DNA from: Paenibacillus sp. 32352
Lineage (GTDB): Bacteria; Bacillota; Bacilli; Paenibacillales; NBRC-103111
Assembly: GCF_002042965.1 (NCBI RefSeq)
Contig: NZ_MZNT01000013.1
Coordinates: forward strand, 1 to 64,000
DNA: 64,000 nt
Reading direction: 5' to 3'
Shown: positions 40,609-49,775 of the stretch, piece after piece
How positions within the stretch are numbered: position 1 is the stretch's first letter
How the letters are laid out: the number at the start of each line of letters is the position of its first letter
The notes under the pieces: model-generated
Seen by the model: only the letters and a program-made list of their open reading frames with translations
What the model was told of the DNA's origin: nothing
Database searches by the model: none
Translations under genes and position numbers: made by a program

Positions 40609-41502
40609 TTATTTTGTTTTCAAATCCTCGATTGAATCAATATCCATGTAGGACGGAACGACAAGTCCGATTTTTGTCCCGTTCAAGTTAACGCCCAAGT
40701 CTTCAAACTTCCCTTTATACTTCTCATAGTAATCCTTATGCGTTGTCGGCAGCCACGCGGCTACGATTGCATCCGCATCCCCGTTAGAGATACCGGCCCA
40801 CATCGGTCCCGCTTCAACTTGAAGCAGCTCGACTTTATACCCCAGCCTTGTTTCCAGCACGTTCTTCACAACGTTGGTGCTGGCAATTTCCGAATCCCAG
40901 GCAACATAGGCAAGCTTCAGCTTTTTCCCTTCCGCTTTAGGAATATCCTTGCTCCATTCGTCCACCTTGGCTGCATTATCCTTTACCCATGCGGCGGCAG
41001 CTTCCTCCGGCTTTTTGCCGTTTTGTATATCTACCATGACCTTGGCCATGTCTTCAGGTGTCCATTCGAACTTATCCAGCAGGCTGTAAGCCGATGGCTC
41101 ATCGTTCTTTAACCCTGTGCGAGCAATCGTATGAATCTGTTCGTCCCCGCCATACACATTTTTGGGATCCTTCAAATATTTCAAATCATACTTGCCGAAC
41201 ATCCAATGCGGGGTCCAGCCGGTAATGATAATCGGCTTCTTATCCTTGTAGGCTTTATCCAAAGCCGCGGTCATGGCCGCCCCAGAGCCTTCGACCAGCT
41301 TCCAATCGGTAAGCTCGTAATCCTTGAGCGCCTGCGCCGTCGATTGCATAATCCCGGCCCCGGGATCGATCCCGATAATCTCATGCTTGACCTGGGCTCC
41401 TATCGTTTGGGTTTGCGCCGCATCCTTTTCCTTGGCACAGCCGGTCAAGATAACAAGGGCGGAGAGCCCTGCGAACATAAATGCTTTCATCGTTTTTTTC
41501 AT
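40609..41502 (-). CDS. opuAC: Glycine betaine/proline-type ABC substrate-binding lipoprotein
   Basis: The 297-residue protein has a lipoprotein signal (lipobox LTGC, C22) and the OpuAC fold. Features are GIDPGAGIMQSTAQAL, GSGAAMTAALDKAYKDKKPIIITGWTPHWMF and GADAIVAAWLPTTHKDYY-like segments, with Trp residues suited to a quaternary-amine cage. It should bind glycine betaine or a related osmoprotectant at the membrane surface. It is the last gene of opuAA-opuAB-opuAC, 4 bases behind the permease. Confidence 0.92.
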   Translation of the reverse strand: MKKTMKAFMFAGLSALVILTGCAKEKDAAQTQTIGAQVKHEIIGIDPGAGIMQSTAQALKDYELTDWKLVEGSGAAMTAALDKAYKDKKPIIITGWTPHWMFGKYDLKYLKDPKNVYGGDEQIHTIARTGLKNDEPSAYSLLDKFEWTPEDMAKVMVDIQNGKKPEEAAAAWVKDNAAKVDEWSKDIPKAEGKKLKLAYVAWDSEIASTNVVKNVLETRLGYKVELLQVEAGPMWAGISNGDADAIVAAWLPTTHKDYYEKYKGKFEDLGVNLNGTKIGLVVPSYMDIDSIEDLKTK

Positions 41503-41506
41503 TTCA

Positions 41507-42346
41507 TTACCCTCTCTTTGTTCTTTTTCGCTTCACGAGATGCTGCGTCATTCGATCCAGAAAAATAGCAAGAATAACGATCGCTAAGCCGGCTTCGAAG
41601 CCTTGGCCGGTCTTAATCTGTGTGACCGCCCGATACACATCGGCCCCAATGCCTTGGGCTCCGATCATGGACGAAATGACAACCATGGACAAAGCCAGCA
41701 TCAGCGTCTGGTTCACGCCTGCCATGATGGAAGGCACCGCCAAAGGCAGCTGAACCTTGAACAGCATCTGCCCCGACGTAGAGCCGAAGGCATGGGATGC
41801 TTCGATCAGATCAGCCGGAACTTGGCGTATGCCCAAATTCGTCAGGCGAATCGTTGGCGGCACCGCGAAGATCACGGAGGCGATAACTCCGGGCACGACT
41901 CCCAAGCCGAAAAAGGTAACGGCCGGAATCAAGTAGACGAAGGCAGGCATCGTCTGCATGAAATCAAGAGCCGGCGTGAGCACATTTTGCACGCGCTGGT
42001 CCTTCGCACACCATATGCCGAGCGGGATTCCGAGCACGATAGAAATGATAGCCGATGTCAGCACCAGGGCCAACGTGTCCATCGTGTGGTCCCAATATCC
42101 CAAATTATCGATAAGGTATAATCCGATGATCGTGAATAAGGCCATAGGCCAACGGGCGAACCAGTACGCAACCGCGCCCAGCAATACGATAAATAATAAG
42201 GACGGTACCAGATGGAGTACGGAAGAGATGCCGTTTACGATCCCTTCAATGATGGCCGCGACCGCATCGAAGAGCAGTGACAGATGCGTCCCAAGCGCAT
42301 CAACCCCGTTCTCCACCCACTCGTCAAGAGGCAGTTTCGGAATCAT
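41507..42346 (-). CDS. opuAB: Glycine betaine/proline-type ABC permease
   Basis: The 279-residue permease has about six TM helices and the EAA loop (DLIEASHAFGSTSGQMLFKVQLPLAVPSIMAGVNQTLMLALS). An N-terminal stretch (LPLDEWVENGVDALGTHL) is typical of OpuAB. The ATG overlaps the ATPase gene by 23 bases and follows GGAGGTG. Confidence 0.94.
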   Translation of the reverse strand: MIPKLPLDEWVENGVDALGTHLSLLFDAVAAIIEGIVNGISSVLHLVPSLLFIVLLGAVAYWFARWPMALFTIIGLYLIDNLGYWDHTMDTLALVLTSAIISIVLGIPLGIWCAKDQRVQNVLTPALDFMQTMPAFVYLIPAVTFFGLGVVPGVIASVIFAVPPTIRLTNLGIRQVPADLIEASHAFGSTSGQMLFKVQLPLAVPSIMAGVNQTLMLALSMVVISSMIGAQGIGADVYRAVTQIKTGQGFEAGLAIVILAIFLDRMTQHLVKRKRTKRG

Positions 42347-43541
42347 TCGCCGTCACCTCCTTTGCCATATGCTGTCCAGCCAAAGCTCCCAGAACGGCAC
42401 CGCGGACAATCACGCCTACGATGCGGCCGTTCTCATTGACAACGGCAACGGGATATTTGGATGAGCCGCATATTTCGAATAATTCGTGAAGCAGCACTTC
42501 TGGGGCTACGGTAGGCACATCGGCTATGACGATATCCTCTAACGACTGACCTTCCATAGCCGCTCTGGAGGCATCGTCCGCAGTGATAACCCCGATCAGC
42601 CTCTTGGATCTATCGACCACGAACAAATTGGAGATGCCGCTATCCCGCATCAGCTGCAGGGCTACCCGCGGACCTCTGTCGAGTCCCACGGTCTCCGGCC
42701 TGCGCATGACATGAGCGGCAGTCAGAACCTTGGATAGATCGACATCCTCCACGAACCGCTCCACATATTCGTTAGCCGGATTCATTAATATTTCTTCCGG
42801 TGTGCCTATCTGGACAACCGCCCCGTCCTTCATCAGGGCGATCCGGTCGCCGATCCGCAGCGCTTCATCCAGATCGTGGGTAATGAAGACGATCGTTTTC
42901 TTCATCTTCTCCTGAAGCTCCAGCAGCTCATCCTGCATATCCTTGCGAATAAGCGGATCCAAGGCGCTAAACGCTTCATCCATCAATAAAATATCCGGGT
43001 CATTGGCTAAAGCTCTTGCAAGCCCTACCCTCTGCTGCATCCCGCCGCTCAGCTGATCGGGATAACTGGTATCCCATCCCTTCAGACCGACCAGCTCCAG
43101 TGCGGCTTCCGCCTTGCTCCGTCTGGATGCTTTCTCTATCCCTTGCACTTCCAGACCGTATTCCACGTTCTCAAGCACCGTTCGATGGGGGAACAATGCG
43201 AATTTTTGAAACACCATGCTGATCTGCTTCCGTCTAACCTGCCTCAGCTGCTCTTGACTCATCCGCACGATATCTTGACCGTGGACTGCAATCGTTCCGA
43301 GCGTCGGCTCTATCAGACGATTCAGGAGCCGGACCAGCGTGGACTTGCCGCTTCCCGACAATCCCATAATGACGAATATTTCCCCCGGTTCAATTGAGAA
43401 ACTAACTTTATTAACCCCGACGGTATGCTTTGTCTCCTTGTAAATACGGTCCTTGGACCAGCCTTTATCGAGAAGACCGAGCACGTTTTCGGGATTTGGG
43501 CCAAATACTTTCGAAAGCTCTTTTACTTCGATAATGGCCAT
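42324..43541 (-). CDS. opuAA: Glycine betaine/proline-type ABC ATPase with CBS pair
   Basis: The 405-residue protein has Walker A GLSGSGKST, signature LSGGMQQR and Walker B ILLMDEAFSALDP, then two CBS domains (about 280-395). In OpuA the CBS pair senses ionic strength or c-di-AMP. The ATG at 43541 follows GAGGTGAGCCC; a longer in-frame start is less well placed. It heads the operon behind a strong promoter and is divergent from a GbsR-type repressor gene. Confidence 0.95.
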   Translation of the reverse strand: MAIIEVKELSKVFGPNPENVLGLLDKGWSKDRIYKETKHTVGVNKVSFSIEPGEIFVIMGLSGSGKSTLVRLLNRLIEPTLGTIAVHGQDIVRMSQEQLRQVRRKQISMVFQKFALFPHRTVLENVEYGLEVQGIEKASRRSKAEAALELVGLKGWDTSYPDQLSGGMQQRVGLARALANDPDILLMDEAFSALDPLIRKDMQDELLELQEKMKKTIVFITHDLDEALRIGDRIALMKDGAVVQIGTPEEILMNPANEYVERFVEDVDLSKVLTAAHVMRRPETVGLDRGPRVALQLMRDSGISNLFVVDRSKRLIGVITADDASRAAMEGQSLEDIVIADVPTVAPEVLLHELFEICGSSKYPVAVVNENGRIVGVIVRGAVLGALAGQHMAKEVTANDSETAS

Positions 43542-43589
43542 GGGCTCACCTCGTTCCATTCCATTTCGTTTCCAGTTCTCTCGTAACTA

Positions 43590-43618
43590 AGTGTAAAGAA
43601 TGCTTTGTACAGAGTCAA
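43590..43618 (-). promoter_or_regulatory. opuAA-AB-AC promoter
   Basis: On the minus strand, TTGACT (43613-43618) and TACACT (43590-43595) are separated by 17 bases. A TTGTACAGA-like element lies within the spacer. Confidence 0.65.
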
Positions 43619-43650
43619 CACTTTTTTTCGTTTGTATTGTACGTACAGAA
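43604..43650. promoter_or_regulatory. Paired TGTAC elements, candidate GbsR-type operator
   Basis: TTTGTACAGA (about 43604-43613, in the promoter spacer) and the palindrome TGTACGTACA (43638-43647) flank the -35 box of the opuA promoter. They are plausible binding sites for the divergent MarR/GbsR-like repressor. Confidence 0.4.
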
Positions 43651-43812
43651 AAAACTTTATAAACTTTACACGTTAAATCCTCCCGATTCCTTTCTTATCG
43701 TCCGTTATCCAAAGCTTTACAATCTGCCTTTAGTTTCTTACAATAATCCTGAGTTCTGATAATGATGATTGCCATCTAAGTCTAGGACATCGACAGAGGA
43801 GTGGGTGCAAGA

Positions 43813-44379
43813 ATGAACGGGTTAGAAGGGATCGCGCCCGAGCAGGAAGAACTGATTCAAAAAGCGCGGAAGCGCGTCATCGAATCTATCGGCAAAAATA
43901 TGGACTTGTATGGAATCACGCTATCTCATGGTCTGTTATACGGATTAATGTTTTTTCAAAACAAACCGATGACGCTTGACGAAATGGGCGAAGCCATGGA
44001 GATGAGCAAGACAAGCATGAGCACGGGGATTCGTTCGCTGCTGGATCTAAAGATGGTGAATCAAGTATGGGAAAAAGGATCGCGGAAGGATCTTTATGAG
44101 GTAGAATCGGACTGGTACCAGACGTTTGCCGATTATTTCGACATCAAGTGGCGTAAGGCGCTGGAAATCAATTTGCAATCCATGCGTAAATCGTTAGCGG
44201 AGCTGCAGGATTTATCCAATCGCTTCCCCGACGACGAGCTCCTTCAGACCTGCTTGAGCAGGGATATAGATAAAATCAAGCATGCTATCGCTTACTATAA
44301 GTGGCTCGATAAGCTGATCGACTCGTTTGAAACGGGCGATATTTATCAGTTTATCCCTAAAGAGACCCCTGATAAATAA
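43813..44379 (+). CDS. GbsR/OpcR-type MarR-family repressor of osmoprotectant uptake
   Basis: The 188-residue protein has a MarR-like winged helix (LYGITLSHGLLYGLMFFQNKPMTLDEMGEAMEMSKTSMSTGIRSLLDLKMVNQVW, about 30-85). A helical C-terminus with an aromatic-rich region resembles GbsR/OpcR, which sense choline or glycine betaine. The ATG at 43813 follows GAGGAG at a distance of about 11 bases. It is divergent from the opuA-type operon, the usual arrangement for this family. Confidence 0.85.
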   Translation: MNGLEGIAPEQEELIQKARKRVIESIGKNMDLYGITLSHGLLYGLMFFQNKPMTLDEMGEAMEMSKTSMSTGIRSLLDLKMVNQVWEKGSRKDLYEVESDWYQTFADYFDIKWRKALEINLQSMRKSLAELQDLSNRFPDDELLQTCLSRDIDKIKHAIAYYKWLDKLIDSFETGDIYQFIPKETPDK

Positions 44380-44409
44380 ACGTGACTTCAATCTCAACAT
44401 CAACGACAA

Positions 44410-44456
44410 AAGGCCGAGCGATCGTAAGGATCCCCGGCCTATTTCCTTTTGTTTTT
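44410..44456 (+). terminator. Terminator of the GbsR-type gene
   Basis: AGGCCG pairs with CGGCCT and is followed by ATTTCCTTTTGTTTTT. Confidence 0.7.
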
Positions 44457-44475
44457 AACCTGCTCGGCTGCAGCC

Positions 44476-45078
44476 CTATTGCTCATCAAATCCTGCCGCC
44501 CCGAGTGCCCGAAGCACGAACAGGCTGGCATGCTCCGCCGTTGCTCCCACACTGGCCTCCTGCTCAGTAAACAGAGGCCTCAGGGTGACCAATTTTTTGA
44601 AGGAGAGCGCCGTACTGACGACAAAAAGCAGCGTATGATCCAGCGATTCAAAATGAAATACTCCCTCCTGTTTCCCTCTGGCAAGCAGCTCTTTTATCTT
44701 GATCCAAATCGGAAAGGTACGCTCGGTAATATGGGACAACCTCTGGGAATTGGCTGCGAATTCCTGCTGAATAATCGAGGCAAGCTCCGGCTCGTTCATG
44801 CAGAACCATACGACTTCCTTCACCAGAAGCTTGAGTCCCGACACCGGCTCCTTCAGCTGCTGTTCCAGCTCCTCCAGCCGATGGCCGACGAAGAAATAGT
44901 CGATGACCGCATGAAATACTTTTTCTTTTCCCCCGAAATAATACGAAATCAGCGCTACATTAGCGCCCGCTTCTTCGCAAATTTGGCGTACGGTCGTTCC
45001 GTCAAAGCCTTGTTTGGCAAACAGCTTTTTGGCTGCAAGCAAAATCCGTATTTTCATATCCGATTCGGTTTGTGTCAT
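44476..45078 (-). CDS. TetR-family regulator
   Basis: The 200-residue protein has an N-terminal TetR HTH (RILLAAKKLFAKQGFDGTTVRQICEEAGANVALISYYFGGKEKVFHAVI, about 10-60). The C-terminal ligand domain is helical. It follows an ABC-2 type permease gene by about 165 bases on the same strand and may repress it through the palindrome at 46444-46461. Confidence 0.88.
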   Translation of the reverse strand: MTQTESDMKIRILLAAKKLFAKQGFDGTTVRQICEEAGANVALISYYFGGKEKVFHAVIDYFFVGHRLEELEQQLKEPVSGLKLLVKEVVWFCMNEPELASIIQQEFAANSQRLSHITERTFPIWIKIKELLARGKQEGVFHFESLDHTLLFVVSTALSFKKLVTLRPLFTEQEASVGATAEHASLFVLRALGAAGFDEQ

Positions 45079-45245
45079 AATATCTCCTCAGCTTTAAAAG
45101 CAATAATAAGTAAGCAATGCCGGATCTTTCTTCGTGAATTATTCTTATTATGGAGCTTTCAAGTCAGAATCGCAAGCGGTTACAATTTGCGCGTATTACA
45201 ATCCGCCGAAGGAAGCATCGACGGATTCATACTATCTTTTGCAAC

Positions 45246-46409
45246 TTAAGCCCGAGTAAGACCTGCTTCCGCTCGAGAAGGCACCGGGACGGCCTGTCTT
45301 CGGATTCCTGTCACAGCAGCGCCTATCAGCCCGCATACCAGCATAATCATTACCAGATTCCATGCCTCGGCCGAAGCTCCGGAGCCATCGTACACAATGT
45401 TCATGATGCCCCTGACCGCATAGGTGGCCGGAAGATACTCGCTCAGCTTCAAATAAAAATCGGACAATAACTCCCGCGGCACCATGGCGCCGGACGATAC
45501 GAGCTGCACCGACAGCATAGTAATATTGAACAGCATACCGGCCATGCCGAACAGAATAAGAAACATCTGGGAGAATATCATGAAAGTAAGCAGGAACAAG
45601 GTCTGGAACAGCCACATGGACAGGAAGCCCCCTGCCGAAGTGCCGCCCAGGGACAGCACCAGCGAAGTGCCTACCAAAGCAATGAACACAGCCGAGATCA
45701 CATTAATGGTCATCCTAGCGGCAAATTTGCTCCACTTGCCGATGCTGTGCCCCATCATCCCGGTGGCCTGCTGGATGTTCATACCCATAATCATTGCGCC
45801 TACGAAGGAAGCCAACACCAGCATCATAGGGATCATCTGGTTCGCCATTCCGTTGACCGGATGGATGTACTCCAGTTGTCCCGTAACCTTCTCCGCAAGT
45901 CCTTGAGCCATTCCCTGAGCCTGCTGTGCAGGAATATTCGCTTGTGTCAGAACCGCTTGTGCCCCCGCGGCAACAGCCTCTTTATTTACGGTCGCGGTGA
46001 CTCCATTCGCAACACCTTGCATCATGGTTTTGATTAAGGCCGGATTCGATTCATTAATCGTGTATTCGATCTGCGCCTTCTGTCCCGGGGTTTGCAGCTG
46101 CTTGGTAAAGTCACCCGGAATGTGCAGCACCATCTGCACCTCCCGCCGCTCCAACCGCTGTCGGGCTGAATCATAAGCGTTGTCGGTCAAAAGCTGAAAA
46201 GGCAAATTCTCCTTTAGCTGATCAATGACCTTCGCTCCCGTCCCGTTGTCTTCGTTCACAATCGCAATCTTAAGATGCTTCGTGTTATCCGTAACTCCAG
46301 CATACCCCGTCATCCAAATGATACTGAAGATGACCTGAAACATCATGGCCGTCACGATACCGATGATGGTAGCCGGTTTCTTCAAATAAGCTTGCAAAGC
46401 GTTAAGCAT
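45246..46409 (-). CDS. ABC-2 type membrane permease (YhgE/Pip-like half)
   Basis: The 387-residue protein has an N-terminal TM (about 12-36), a large outside domain (about 40-185) and five C-terminal TMs. This is the layout of ABC-2 type exporters of the YhgE/Pip group. Segments IAIVNEDNGTGAKVIDQL and LVSSGAMVPRELL are typical. No partner ATPase is adjacent, so it may act alone or with a distant ATPase. A TetR gene lies downstream. Confidence 0.8.
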   Translation of the reverse strand: MLNALQAYLKKPATIIGIVTAMMFQVIFSIIWMTGYAGVTDNTKHLKIAIVNEDNGTGAKVIDQLKENLPFQLLTDNAYDSARQRLERREVQMVLHIPGDFTKQLQTPGQKAQIEYTINESNPALIKTMMQGVANGVTATVNKEAVAAGAQAVLTQANIPAQQAQGMAQGLAEKVTGQLEYIHPVNGMANQMIPMMLVLASFVGAMIMGMNIQQATGMMGHSIGKWSKFAARMTINVISAVFIALVGTSLVLSLGGTSAGGFLSMWLFQTLFLLTFMIFSQMFLILFGMAGMLFNITMLSVQLVSSGAMVPRELLSDFYLKLSEYLPATYAVRGIMNIVYDGSGASAEAWNLVMIMLVCGLIGAAVTGIRRQAVPVPSRAEAGLTRA

Positions 46410-46443
46410 AGCACCTCTCCCTTTGTATTAAATATCTGTTTTA

Positions 46444-46461
46444 ATTAAACGTTTGTTTAAT
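46444..46461. promoter_or_regulatory. Palindrome upstream of the ABC-2 permease, candidate TetR operator
   Basis: Seven-base arms ATTAAAC and GTTTAAT flank a 4-base centre, about 35-50 bases upstream of the permease start. The downstream TetR protein is the likely binder. Confidence 0.5.
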
Positions 46462-46911
46462 ACAATAACGGAGGATAGCTTCTTCTGTCAACCCTTAACG
46501 CCAAAAAAAAACGACTCAAGCCCTACTTAATTAAATAGCCGGGCCTGCCAATCAGGAACTCCTGACATATAAAGAGTAAAACTCCGTTTTCCCTGCACTT
46601 CGCGTGCTTGCCCTCGCAAACCGTCCGGCGCACTATCAAGGAAATGACCAATGCGCATGCTCCGATAGGTACACCTGCTCAACTATGTATCCCTAGATGG
46701 TTCTCAAATACCCGAGTTATTTTATCACTCCCATCAGCCCGCGTTTTGCATCCCGGTATCCTCGAAATTTCGCCCCACATTCCCAACTGGAAACTTCGCT
46801 CAATCATCGGAAAGCCACCCGCGAGAGGCTCCTTACCCAACCCGTAAAAAGTAAGGAGCCTTCCCATCATGGCAGTGGGCATGGCCTATGATTCACCTCG
46901 CCTCTACTGTG
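46462..46911. other. 450-base intergenic region with one strong hairpin
   Basis: No ORF of protein-like composition is seen. An 11-bp stem (AGGCTCCTTAC with GTAAGGAGCCT, 46826-46861) without a T run is the only clear structure. Confidence 0.45.
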
Positions 46912-47217
46912 TCATCTGACGACGCCGCGCAGGATGATAACAAGCAGAATGTACAATACAAGAATTGTACCGACTGATGTCCATCCACACCCTTTATGGC
47001 AATGACCATGATGGTGATGATGTTTCTTCGGTTCGATGATGTTGATTATTTCGTTGCTGGCATGAACATTGATTGGGGCAGCGTAGCTTGGTGCCGCGAA
47101 GCTGGGCGAGACGTAATTTGGTGAAGGGAAAGGCATAGGTGCATTCATCATTGGCATAGGTCCTGGCATTTCAGCTGGTGATACCATTGGCATTGGCATT
47201 GGTTTAAATTTATCCAT
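46912..47217 (-). CDS. YjcZ-like small hydrophobic-tail protein with Met/Pro-rich and His-rich regions
   Basis: The 101-residue protein has a Met/Pro-rich N-terminal half (MDKFKPMPMPMVSPAEMPGPMPMMN...), a His cluster (KKHHHHHGHCHKGCG, about 64-78) and a C-terminal hydrophobic tail (VGTILVLYILLVIILRGVV). The tail resembles the short YjcZ-type sporulation proteins of Bacillota. The His/Cys cluster could bind metal. GGAGG precedes the ATG. It has no operon partner. Confidence 0.6.
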   Translation of the reverse strand: MDKFKPMPMPMVSPAEMPGPMPMMNAPMPFPSPNYVSPSFAAPSYAAPINVHASNEIINIIEPKKHHHHHGHCHKGCGWTSVGTILVLYILLVIILRGVVR

Positions 47218-47473
47218 TTAGGAACACCTCCATGAATTTTAAGGGCGTGTTACTATCGAACACACCAACAGTCTATGGAGAATCACCTAGCCGGAGCACG
47301 GTATTCACCTATATATATAAAATTAGACGGGTGCCTGTATGACAACCCGTACAAATGCTGTTTCGAACAAGCAACTTTTGGGAATTTCATGCGTCAAAAT
47401 ACATATCAATATTTCCCACTCCTGGAAGCTCCCATCGCCTTACCTGATCTTTCCTTCGGAAAGGAGAAGCTTT

Positions 47474-47695
47474 ATGACTAAGCCGCTTCACGAAACCCAG
47501 CCGGACTCGGCCAGGGTAGAGAAAGCCGATTATATAAACCCGCTGCAGGATGCCCAGCCTATACAGAACGGAGGTTCATCCAAAAAAGCGGACATAGGCT
47601 CCATGCCCTCGCCGATCCGGTACTTCGGTTATTTCTTTTTCACCTCTGCCGCCGTGGTGCTTCTTGTCGGTTTGTTGATTCAGTTTTTGAAATAG
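47474..47695 (+). CDS. Small single-TM protein of unknown function (73 aa)
   Basis: A polar N-terminus (about 1-45) leads to one C-terminal membrane helix (about 51-72, FGYFFFTSAAVVLLVGLLIQFL). The start is chosen from AAGGAG 7 bases before the ATG; a longer in-frame frame starts without such a site. The family is not recognised. Confidence 0.55.
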   Translation: MTKPLHETQPDSARVEKADYINPLQDAQPIQNGGSSKKADIGSMPSPIRYFGYFFFTSAAVVLLVGLLIQFLK

Positions 47696-47726
47696 CTCTT
47701 CGCCAGGATCATCCCCTGCGGCAAAA

Positions 47727-47780
47727 AAACATCAGCCTTATTAGCCCGAATGTTCGGACCAAGGCTGATGTTTTATTTTT
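47727..47780. terminator. Bidirectional terminator
   Basis: AACATCAGCCTT pairs with AAGGCTGATGTT; T-rich tails lie on both strands (TTTTATTTTTT on the plus strand, seven T on the minus strand). It separates the 73-aa gene from the convergent sugar permease gene. Confidence 0.85.
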
Positions 47781-47793
47781 TACAGGAAGCTTC

Positions 47794-48675
47794 TTATCCT
47801 TTTACAGAACCGACCAGGGCACCTTTTGCAAAATATTTTTGCAGGAACGGATATACGAGCAGGATCGGGATGGTGGACACCATGATGACGGCCATTTTGA
47901 TCGTTTGCTCCGGCGGCTTGACGAAATCGTCGCCAAAGCCGGACGTATCGGCGCTGAAGGCACTGGCCACAATAACAATTTGACGCAGCAGCACCTGGAT
48001 CGGCCATTTGGAGGCATCGTTCAAGTACAGGATGGCATTAAAATAAGTGTTCCAGTAATTGACCGCATAAAACAAGGAAATCGTTGCGATAGCCGGCATG
48101 GACAATGGAATGACGATTTTGAACAAAATGCCGAAATCGTTGCAGCCGTCAATTTTGGCCGACTCTTCTATTCCTTCAGGAAGATTCATAAAGAAGCTTC
48201 GCATGATGATCAGGTTAAACGCATTGACCGCGCTCGGCAGGATAAGGGACCAGTAAGAATCGACCAAGCCCAGCTCCTTAACGACCAGGAATGTAGGAAT
48301 GAGCCCGCCGTTGAACAACAGGGTGAATACGACCAGAAACATCAGCACTCTGCGCCCGTCCAGGTCTCTGCGTGTCAAGCCATAGGCCATCAGGCAGGTA
48401 AGCACCATACTGACCAGCGTACCGACTACCGTAACTCCGATGGAAACTCCCAGAGCTTTATAGATAGCATTCGTGGATAAAATGTATTGATAGGCTTTGA
48501 TCGTAAATTCCGTTGGAATCAGTACGAACGGCTTTCTGGCCATCTCCTCTTCCGTTGTGAAGGACGCCATGACCACATGCAAAAACGGGAGGAAGGTAAT
48601 TAGCGCAATGATGGACAGCAGGATGATGTTGCCGATATCAAACATTCTGCCGCCAAACGTTTTATCTTGAACCAT
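47794..48675 (-). CDS. LplC-like carbohydrate ABC permease
   Basis: The 293-residue permease has six predicted TMs. Its EAA loop reads GIEESAKIDGCNDFGILFKIVIPLSMPAIATISLFYAV, as in CUT1 sugar transporters. The N-terminus (MVQDKTFGGRMFDIGNIILLSIIALITFLPFLHVV) is typical of LplC/YtcP. It pairs with the LplB-like gene 30 bases upstream. The sugar is unknown, and no ATPase gene is present in the window. Confidence 0.9.
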   Translation of the reverse strand: MVQDKTFGGRMFDIGNIILLSIIALITFLPFLHVVMASFTTEEEMARKPFVLIPTEFTIKAYQYILSTNAIYKALGVSIGVTVVGTLVSMVLTCLMAYGLTRRDLDGRRVLMFLVVFTLLFNGGLIPTFLVVKELGLVDSYWSLILPSAVNAFNLIIMRSFFMNLPEGIEESAKIDGCNDFGILFKIVIPLSMPAIATISLFYAVNYWNTYFNAILYLNDASKWPIQVLLRQIVIVASAFSADTSGFGDDFVKPPEQTIKMAVIMVSTIPILLVYPFLQKYFAKGALVGSVKG

Positions 48676-48705
48676 GAAGATGCCCTCTCTTTCTCCGGGA
48701 ATAAA

Positions 48706-49659
48706 TTAATAAATGCCTTCCTCGCCGATTTTTTTAGCCAATTTATTCGATAGAACCACCAGGAACAAGCCTACAAAGGACTTGAAGAAGCCTACTGCCG
48801 TACTGAAGCTGAATTGTCCCTGCTTCAAGCCTACGGTATACACGTAAGTATCCAAAATTTCCGCTACGGGACGGTTCATAGAGTTGAGCAGCAAATATAC
48901 ATGTTCGAAGCTGAGATCGAGAACGTTGCCTATTCTAAGAATGAGCAGGACGATGATGACACTCCGGATCGATGGAAGCGTAATATGCCATATTTGCTTG
49001 AATCGGCCGGCTCCGTCCATTCTTGCCGCCTCATACAGCTGCGGATCAATGGAAGCAATGGCAGCCAGATAGACAATCGTTCCCCAGCCCGCTTCTCTCC
49101 AAATAACCTGGGCAATGTACATGGGGTGGAACCATACGGCATCTAACAAAAAGTTGACCTTGGCGAAGCCGAAGAAAACGAGCAATTCATTAATAATTCC
49201 GCCATCCATCGTTAACATGACGTACGTAATGGATACGATAATAACCCAGGACAAAAAGTGGGGAATGTATACGATCGTTTGAACGATCCGTTTGAAAAAC
49301 TGACCGGCTACCTCATTCAACATAATCGCCAAAATGATAGGTACGGGAAAATAAAAGAGTATGTTGTACAGGAACAGCACCAGCGTGTTTTTGAAAATAG
49401 TCCAAAACTCACTATCGGTAAACAGCTTTTCGAAATGCTTCAGCCCTACCCATTCGCTCCCCAGAATCCCTTTGTATGGCATGTAATCCTGGAAAGAAAT
49501 GATTAAGCCGTACATGGGCAAATATTTGAAGATAATGAAATAGATCAGGCCGGGAATGATCATGAAATACATGTACCGGTTCCGGACAAGCCTTTTCATT
49601 AAATCGCTATTGGTTTTGGGAGCCTCCATCACTTTAGGCTCAGCGACAGTATTGCTCAT
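48706..49659 (-). CDS. LplB-like carbohydrate ABC permease
   Basis: The 317-residue permease has six predicted TMs and an EAA loop (LYEAARMDGAGRFKQIWHITLPSIRSVIIVLLIL). YMFMIIPGLIYFIIFKYLPMYGLIISFQDY is typical of LplB. The start at 49659 follows AAGGAAG; a longer in-frame start is less well supported. It lies between the binding protein and LplC genes. Confidence 0.9.
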   Translation of the reverse strand: MSNTVAEPKVMEAPKTNSDLMKRLVRNRYMYFMIIPGLIYFIIFKYLPMYGLIISFQDYMPYKGILGSEWVGLKHFEKLFTDSEFWTIFKNTLVLFLYNILFYFPVPIILAIMLNEVAGQFFKRIVQTIVYIPHFLSWVIIVSITYVMLTMDGGIINELLVFFGFAKVNFLLDAVWFHPMYIAQVIWREAGWGTIVYLAAIASIDPQLYEAARMDGAGRFKQIWHITLPSIRSVIIVLLILRIGNVLDLSFEHVYLLLNSMNRPVAEILDTYVYTVGLKQGQFSFSTAVGFFKSFVGLFLVVLSNKLAKKIGEEGIY

Positions 49660-49775
49660 AGTGATTAACTTCCTTTCCTTCCATAAGATCATCAAGATCA
49701 GCGGATTCCGGGGTAACGTAATGGCGGAGAGAGGCTCCTGACATGATCAGGAGGCCCTCCCCTGGTAGCACTTAT

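Noticed and set aside
46608..46847. Plus-strand 79-codon ORF
   Set aside because: No ribosome site, odd composition, and it covers a hairpin in an otherwise gene-free gap.
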